Positions 59,861-64,000 of a stretch of DNA of 64,000 nucleotides are shown here, in pieces. Where the stretch lies: the NCBI GenBank assembly GCA_023853785.1, contig JAJIRX010000829.1, positions 524,485-588,484 of the forward strand, written 5' to 3'. The first letter of the stretch is position 1. Every line of letters starts with the position of its first letter. Under the pieces are notes generated by a model, which saw nothing but the letters and a program-made list of their open reading frames with translations, was not told the DNA's origin and did no database searches. Made by a program: the position numbers and the translations under genes. The stretch comes from Psilocybe azurescens (Eukaryota > Basidiomycota > Agaricomycetes > Agaricales > Agrocybaceae).

Positions 59861-60554
59861 AGTGTCCTGGGCACCCAGAACACTCTGAGTAGGCCTGAGT
59901 TCGAGCAGAAGGGAGACAGTTAGGTGGTGACAATAGGCTGGGGAAAGAGTGCATACCTAGTGCATAACTAGCAATCGATCGAGCGTGGACCACCAAAATG
60001 TCAACAATACGAATCAGGCTAAGATCGTCTGAAGTAGCGTGTCCTGGACACCCAGGACACTCTGAGGAAGATTGTTCTCGAGTTGAAGAGATGTTGATAG
60101 TGTCCTGGACACCCAGGACACTCGAAAGGATTGTGGACGTTAGAGACGATAAGAGCGCGTGTCATCGTAGAGCGTGTGTGATTGTTTGGCTATGGGTTTG
60201 AAGCCAAACAAATGTGACTGATTGCGTGATTGTTTGGTTACGGGGCTTCAAGCCAAACAGACACGCTTATCGAAACCCGCTCTAATCCGCTCTCTCTAAC
60301 CCACTCTCTCAATGTTGTTCTGGGTGCCCAGAACAGCGTTGTACTCTGCGTTGCCTTTGCAACGCTCTAATGGAAACCTGGGTGTCCAGGTTTTCTTTTG
60401 TGCCTACTTGTTGAGTGAATGAGTGCGACAAGGTCACCATGGTGAGTGCGTTATTGTTCTCTAAGTCGACGCGATGCTTACTTTAAGAGACCACAGAACG
60501 CGAACACCCTTCCCATCTTTCTCCCGTCCCCTGTGTTCTGGGTGCCCAGAACAC
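59861..60554. repeat. Cluster of six CTGG-NNNN-CCAG palindromes between the two transposon genes
   Basis: Palindromes lie at 59861-59884, 60039-60060, 60099-60122, 60316-60335, 60375-60392 and 60533-60554. All have CTGG and CCAG around a 4-base centre (GCAC, ACAC, GTGC or GTGT) with mostly complementary outer arms. Between them, a GTTTGGCT...AGCCAAAC stem-loop occurs twice (about 60180-60205 and 60231-60257). Confidence 0.9.
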
Positions 60555-60660
60555 GTTCTTGTTCCATAAACGTGCTTTCTAGCTGACTCGGTTTCTCGTC
60601 AGTCACTCGATCACTCTCAGACTGTTAGATGTTTTCTGATTGACGATATAACTACAGGAA

Positions 60661-63600
60661 ATGCCCACTCGAACGTGCACATGCTCCACTAGCCAATGCG
60701 GGCTTGTTGAAGGTGGAGTAGAGCTGGACATTCGCACCTACAACAACCATCTCCGCAAGGATCGGGCGTTTTGCCAACAAACTTGCTGAAGATTCAAAGC
60801 AAGTTCTTGACGATGAAATCGAGAAAGTCGGGCAACATTTCGCCTCCCTGGCCGTCTCTGATTCCATCCCTGCTCCATCGTCGGCTCCAGTGATCGACTC
60901 GTGCAACGGCGACAATGTGAAAATTCCTGGTGTCGTCGTCTTCCAAGCCACAATCTTCCCGTCAACAAATTATTCGCAACCTCCTTTCCGTCTTGCTGAG
61001 ATCGAATCCGCTGTGGATATTCTTGCTGCCAACGTAGCTGTCGAACTCGAGAAACTACACACAATTCCACTTACAAATGCATTTCCACTGAGGCACCACC
61101 ATGCCGAGTGTATCCGCATCCAGACCGATCTCAGCAAAGTTGTGTGGTGCCCGTCACTGCCATGAATGTCGTCTCAGGCAAAGTGGACGATATTGGGAAA
61201 AGTTGGAGGAGGCAAAGCTATCCTGGGTCAGGAACAGGAAAACATCGAATTCACGGCAGGATGCAGAAACTCCTGGTATCAAATTTTCTACAGGTAAGAC
61301 AGATCACAATCACATACATGACATTCTGAATTTAATATCGAACATATAGACCGCTTCTTCAATCCGCTGCTTGCTTGCGTCGATCCCATCCTCCAGTTAT
61401 CTATTTTCATCGCCATTATTCCAGACACTTTTCAGTCAGTCGAAGTGGCACATCTGCCCTGATGGAAATGTTGCAATACCTAGTACAACTATCGTTCATG
61501 CGACCAATGCCGATTTGTCTGCACACCAAAAGGTGCTATCCGACTTTCCATCCGATTGTCGGTCATTTAAGAACTCTCGACCTGGAGGCTGACACCGTCA
61601 TTTATGCGGTCTGCCCCAATGACAAATGTCAAGCCACGTACGCCGCGGCAGTACAAAGATGGGTCTCCCGTCGCTATATCCCGCTGCAAAGCGCGTCATA
61701 TGGGCAGACGGTGCAATGAACAGCTCCTACGTCCTCGAGTGGTTGAGAAGCGTACAATCTACACGCTGATAAAACTTTTTCTCTTCAACCCCATCACTTG
61801 GCTTGGACGACTTCTTTCACGCCCTGGTTGGAGCAGATAGGACAAATCGTGGGATAGGTCTAAGACCCCGCCAGGAGTTGCCCGCACAATGCGACATCTT
61901 TGACGGCGATGTTCTCCGCAAATTCAAAGGACCAGATGGTACTCATTTCAGTGTAGGGAATGGTGAGGGACGCTATGTCTTCTCTATCGATCGATTTCTT
62001 CAACCCGCTGGGCAACAAACAAGCAGGAAAGAAAGTCTCAATTGGTCTTGTCACCCTCGTTTGCCTTAATCTACCCTGATATTCGCTATAAGCCTGAGAA
62101 CATGTTTTTGCTGGTGTGATTCCTGGGCCAAACGAACCTCCTTTGTCTGCGATCAATCACTTCCTCAAACCCTTAGTCGACGACTTCCTCAAGTTCTGGA
62201 ATCCTGGTGTCCGCTTCAGCCGAACTGACGGTCATCCGGATGGGCGATTGGTGCGATGCGCCATAGTGTGTGTTGTCTGTGACTTGCCTGCTGCCCAAAA
62301 ACAGCAGGCTTTGCGTCGTGCCCTACTCATTTCTGTTCAATTTGCGAGTGTGACCTCAAACGCACGGATATGGGCATCTCGATTATGCCTCTTGGCATCG
62401 GAGAACCAACGAAAGCTGTCAACGAACAGCCAAACAATTCAGAAGGGCTGGTTCAAATCCTACAGCTGATGGAATTGTCGCTAGCACCGGCGTTCGCTGG
62501 TCGCAGCTCCTTCGACTTCCCTATTTTGATCCATCGCGCTTTGTTGTTGTAGACGCAATGCACAACCTTTTCCTTGGCCTCATCCGCGAACACTTTGATA
62601 CCATTCTAGGGCTACGAGTTCCTAAAGCTGAGAAGGAACCACCCGTTTTCAATGCCAAAATCTCTGATGCATGGAAGCAGATGAGTAAGGGTGAATGTGC
62701 ATCAATGAGGCGGATTATCCGCTGGTTGGAGCATCCTATGTGTCGGGACCTTCGGACAGAGGCAGGGAGGTTGATGTGGCAGAAGCGATTCTCTTCACAG
62801 CACCTCTCAGTTTTGAGGGTGGTAGCTATTGAGCTTGGCTGTAAGCCGATTACAACCGATATACGCAAGACAAAGGAGCCAAACCGTGCAGATTATTCTT
62901 GTGGCATTCTTTATTGGGTAGGTCTCCTTTCATTCCTTGTCATCTCATTTTCTTATGTTTTATATTTCCAGCGAATGTATAAAACTGAAGTCAACTATGA
63001 TCCAGAGGGTCATTTGGCATCAGGCACCCAGTGCGGGCGTTCTCACACGGGAGGAGGCCGCGAAATACATTCCGACATTCAACACCTGGTTCGACCGTCA
63101 TGGCTGACATCCCTGCCAGCCAAACTTGGTTTGAGCAGTCATGGAAAGCTTAAGGCTGACCAATGGCGTGTTCTTGGAACGACTCTCCTACCTATTACCT
63201 TCCTCGCCTCTGGTCCAATTCTGATGGAACCGACAACCTCTGAGAGGTGCTGCATCATCCTTGAAATCACCCTCCACCTTGTTTCTGCAGTTGTCACTGC
63301 CACCTCTCGTGTCACCTCAGCCGCGCATGCAGAAACTTACCTCAACCACATTCTTGCGTACCTTCATGGCTTGAAGGCACTGTTCCCAGAGTACAAATTT
63401 GTTCTGAATCAACACATGGCCATTCATCTCTATGAATACCTTGTATTCTATGGTCCAGTTCATTCATGGTGGACCTTTCCATTTGAAAGGGTTATCGGCA
63501 TGCTGCAACGAATCTCGACGAATTATAAGCCAAGTAGGTCTTGAATTTTAATTCTTTATGACTGTACTGACAAGTTCTAGGCGAATATGAAGAAACTATC

Positions 63601-64000
63601 TCACGTTCATTTATGCGAGCAAGTAACCTACGGAATCTCTTTCATAGAGTTGGAACTCCAGAGGTCATCCGTAACTGCGAGCCCATGCTGAAAAGCATCA
63701 ACCCAGAAGTCCGAAGTACTCTCGTGACTGATATTCTCAGCCTCTCACAAGACCAAGGACACAATGACGAAGAGCAGGTGGAGGATTTTATGGCTCGGAA
63801 AAGCACTCAGCAACACCTCTTCCAGAAGCACTTGAGGCGTGTTTTGTCAAATCCTTTGATCAGCTGTTGGATGACTGTGTCGCATATTGCGATTAATGGC
63901 ATAACGTATTCGACATCCTGGAAGCATCTCGGTAATTCGTCTATACTACTCCATTCTGGTTCTCCAAACAAATATTTGCGGTGTATTGATTATATCACGC
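60661..64000 (+). pseudogene. Tnp2/CACTA (EnSpm, Plavaka-like) transposase, runs off the right edge
   Basis: It opens with MPTRTCTCSTSQCGLVEGGV, a Cys-rich N-terminus. The rest reads in several frames: LLACVDPILQLSIFIAIIPD (61.4 kb), YAVCPNDKCQATY (61.6 kb), VLRKFKGPDG with GEGRYVFSIDRF (61.9 kb), AGVIPGPNEPP (62.1 kb), GRLVRCAIVCVVCDLPAAQK (62.25 kb), VVVDAMHNLFLGLIREHFD (62.55 kb), WTFPFERVIGMLQRISTNYK (63.5 kb), and after a short intron SFMRASNLRNLFHRV. The DxMHNLFLGL motif and the CVVCDLPA block are hallmarks of fungal Tnp2-type transposases, which excise CACTA-type elements. Introns at about 61294-61349, 62919-62971 and 63534-63581 are consistent. Frame breaks near 60.76, 61.45, 61.7 and 62.35 kb indicate decay. 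The C-terminus lies outside the window. Confidence 0.75.

Noticed and set aside
19000..64000. LTR retrotransposons
   Set aside because: I looked for reverse transcriptase (Y/F-x-DD), integrase and paired LTRs among the repeats. None was found; the similar blocks at 55.2 and 60.3 kb are short and carry the palindrome but no primer-binding site or coding domain.

Overview
The window is nuclear DNA of a filamentous basidiomycete, most likely an Agaricomycete. Genes are split by many 49-71 nt GT-AG introns (one GC-AG). Single-copy housekeeping genes sit beside several multi-copy families that I recognise from memory as typical of agaric genomes: KDZ transposons with cargo genes, Tnp2-like transposase, a WD40 protein with a C-terminal membrane segment, and SDE3/MOV10-like helicases. 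No species can be assigned from sequence alone.

Layout. (1) 0.8-6 kb is a conserved core: an MTH1/NUDT1-type Nudix hydrolase (+), a multi-pass membrane protein (-) and the 26S proteasome ATPase Rpt6 (+). (2) 6.8-18.4 kb holds a zinc-finger/MOV10-SDE3-type RNA helicase (+) and a convergent fungal HNH-endonuclease-like gene (-). They lie in a tandem segmental duplication of about 5.0 + 4.6 + 0.74 kb whose units all begin at one helicase splice donor. The copies carry different lesions. (3) 19.7-20.1 kb is debris of a Tc1/mariner element. (4) About 20.1-35.3 kb looks like one large KDZ composite element. It has a CxC2/KDZ transposase plus four cargo-like genes, one with an array of SUMO-interacting-motif-like repeats. 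The transposase is interrupted by a 1,225-bp non-autonomous hAT-like element with an 8-bp target duplication. (5) 36.1-37.5 kb is a decayed Tc1 (DD34E) transposase. (6) 37.5-45 kb is gene-poor: a 10-bp-period satellite, a GC-rich low-complexity block and tRNA-like fragments. (7) 45.1-49.4 kb holds two minus-strand multi-copy-type genes of unknown function, with tandem repeats and palindromes. (8) 49.4-52.8 kb is intergenic, with three MITEs and a 46-bp near-perfect palindrome. (9) 53.1-54.9 kb is a WD40 protein with a C-terminal membrane segment. (10) 56.6-64 kb is a decayed two-gene transposon, with an accessory ORF and a Tnp2/CACTA-like transposase running off the right edge. A cluster of about 20-bp palindromes lies between them.

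Two cross-cutting points matter to a reader. First, several conserved genes, including essential Rpt6, are broken by single missing bases, mostly in homopolymers. That is more easily explained by assembly error than by biology, so frameshifts here should not be read as pseudogenisation without read support. Second, the strongest biological leads are the co-amplified helicase + HNH-nuclease module, the KDZ composite element with a SIM-array cargo protein, and a palindrome family with covarying arms that clusters beside the Tnp2-like transposase.
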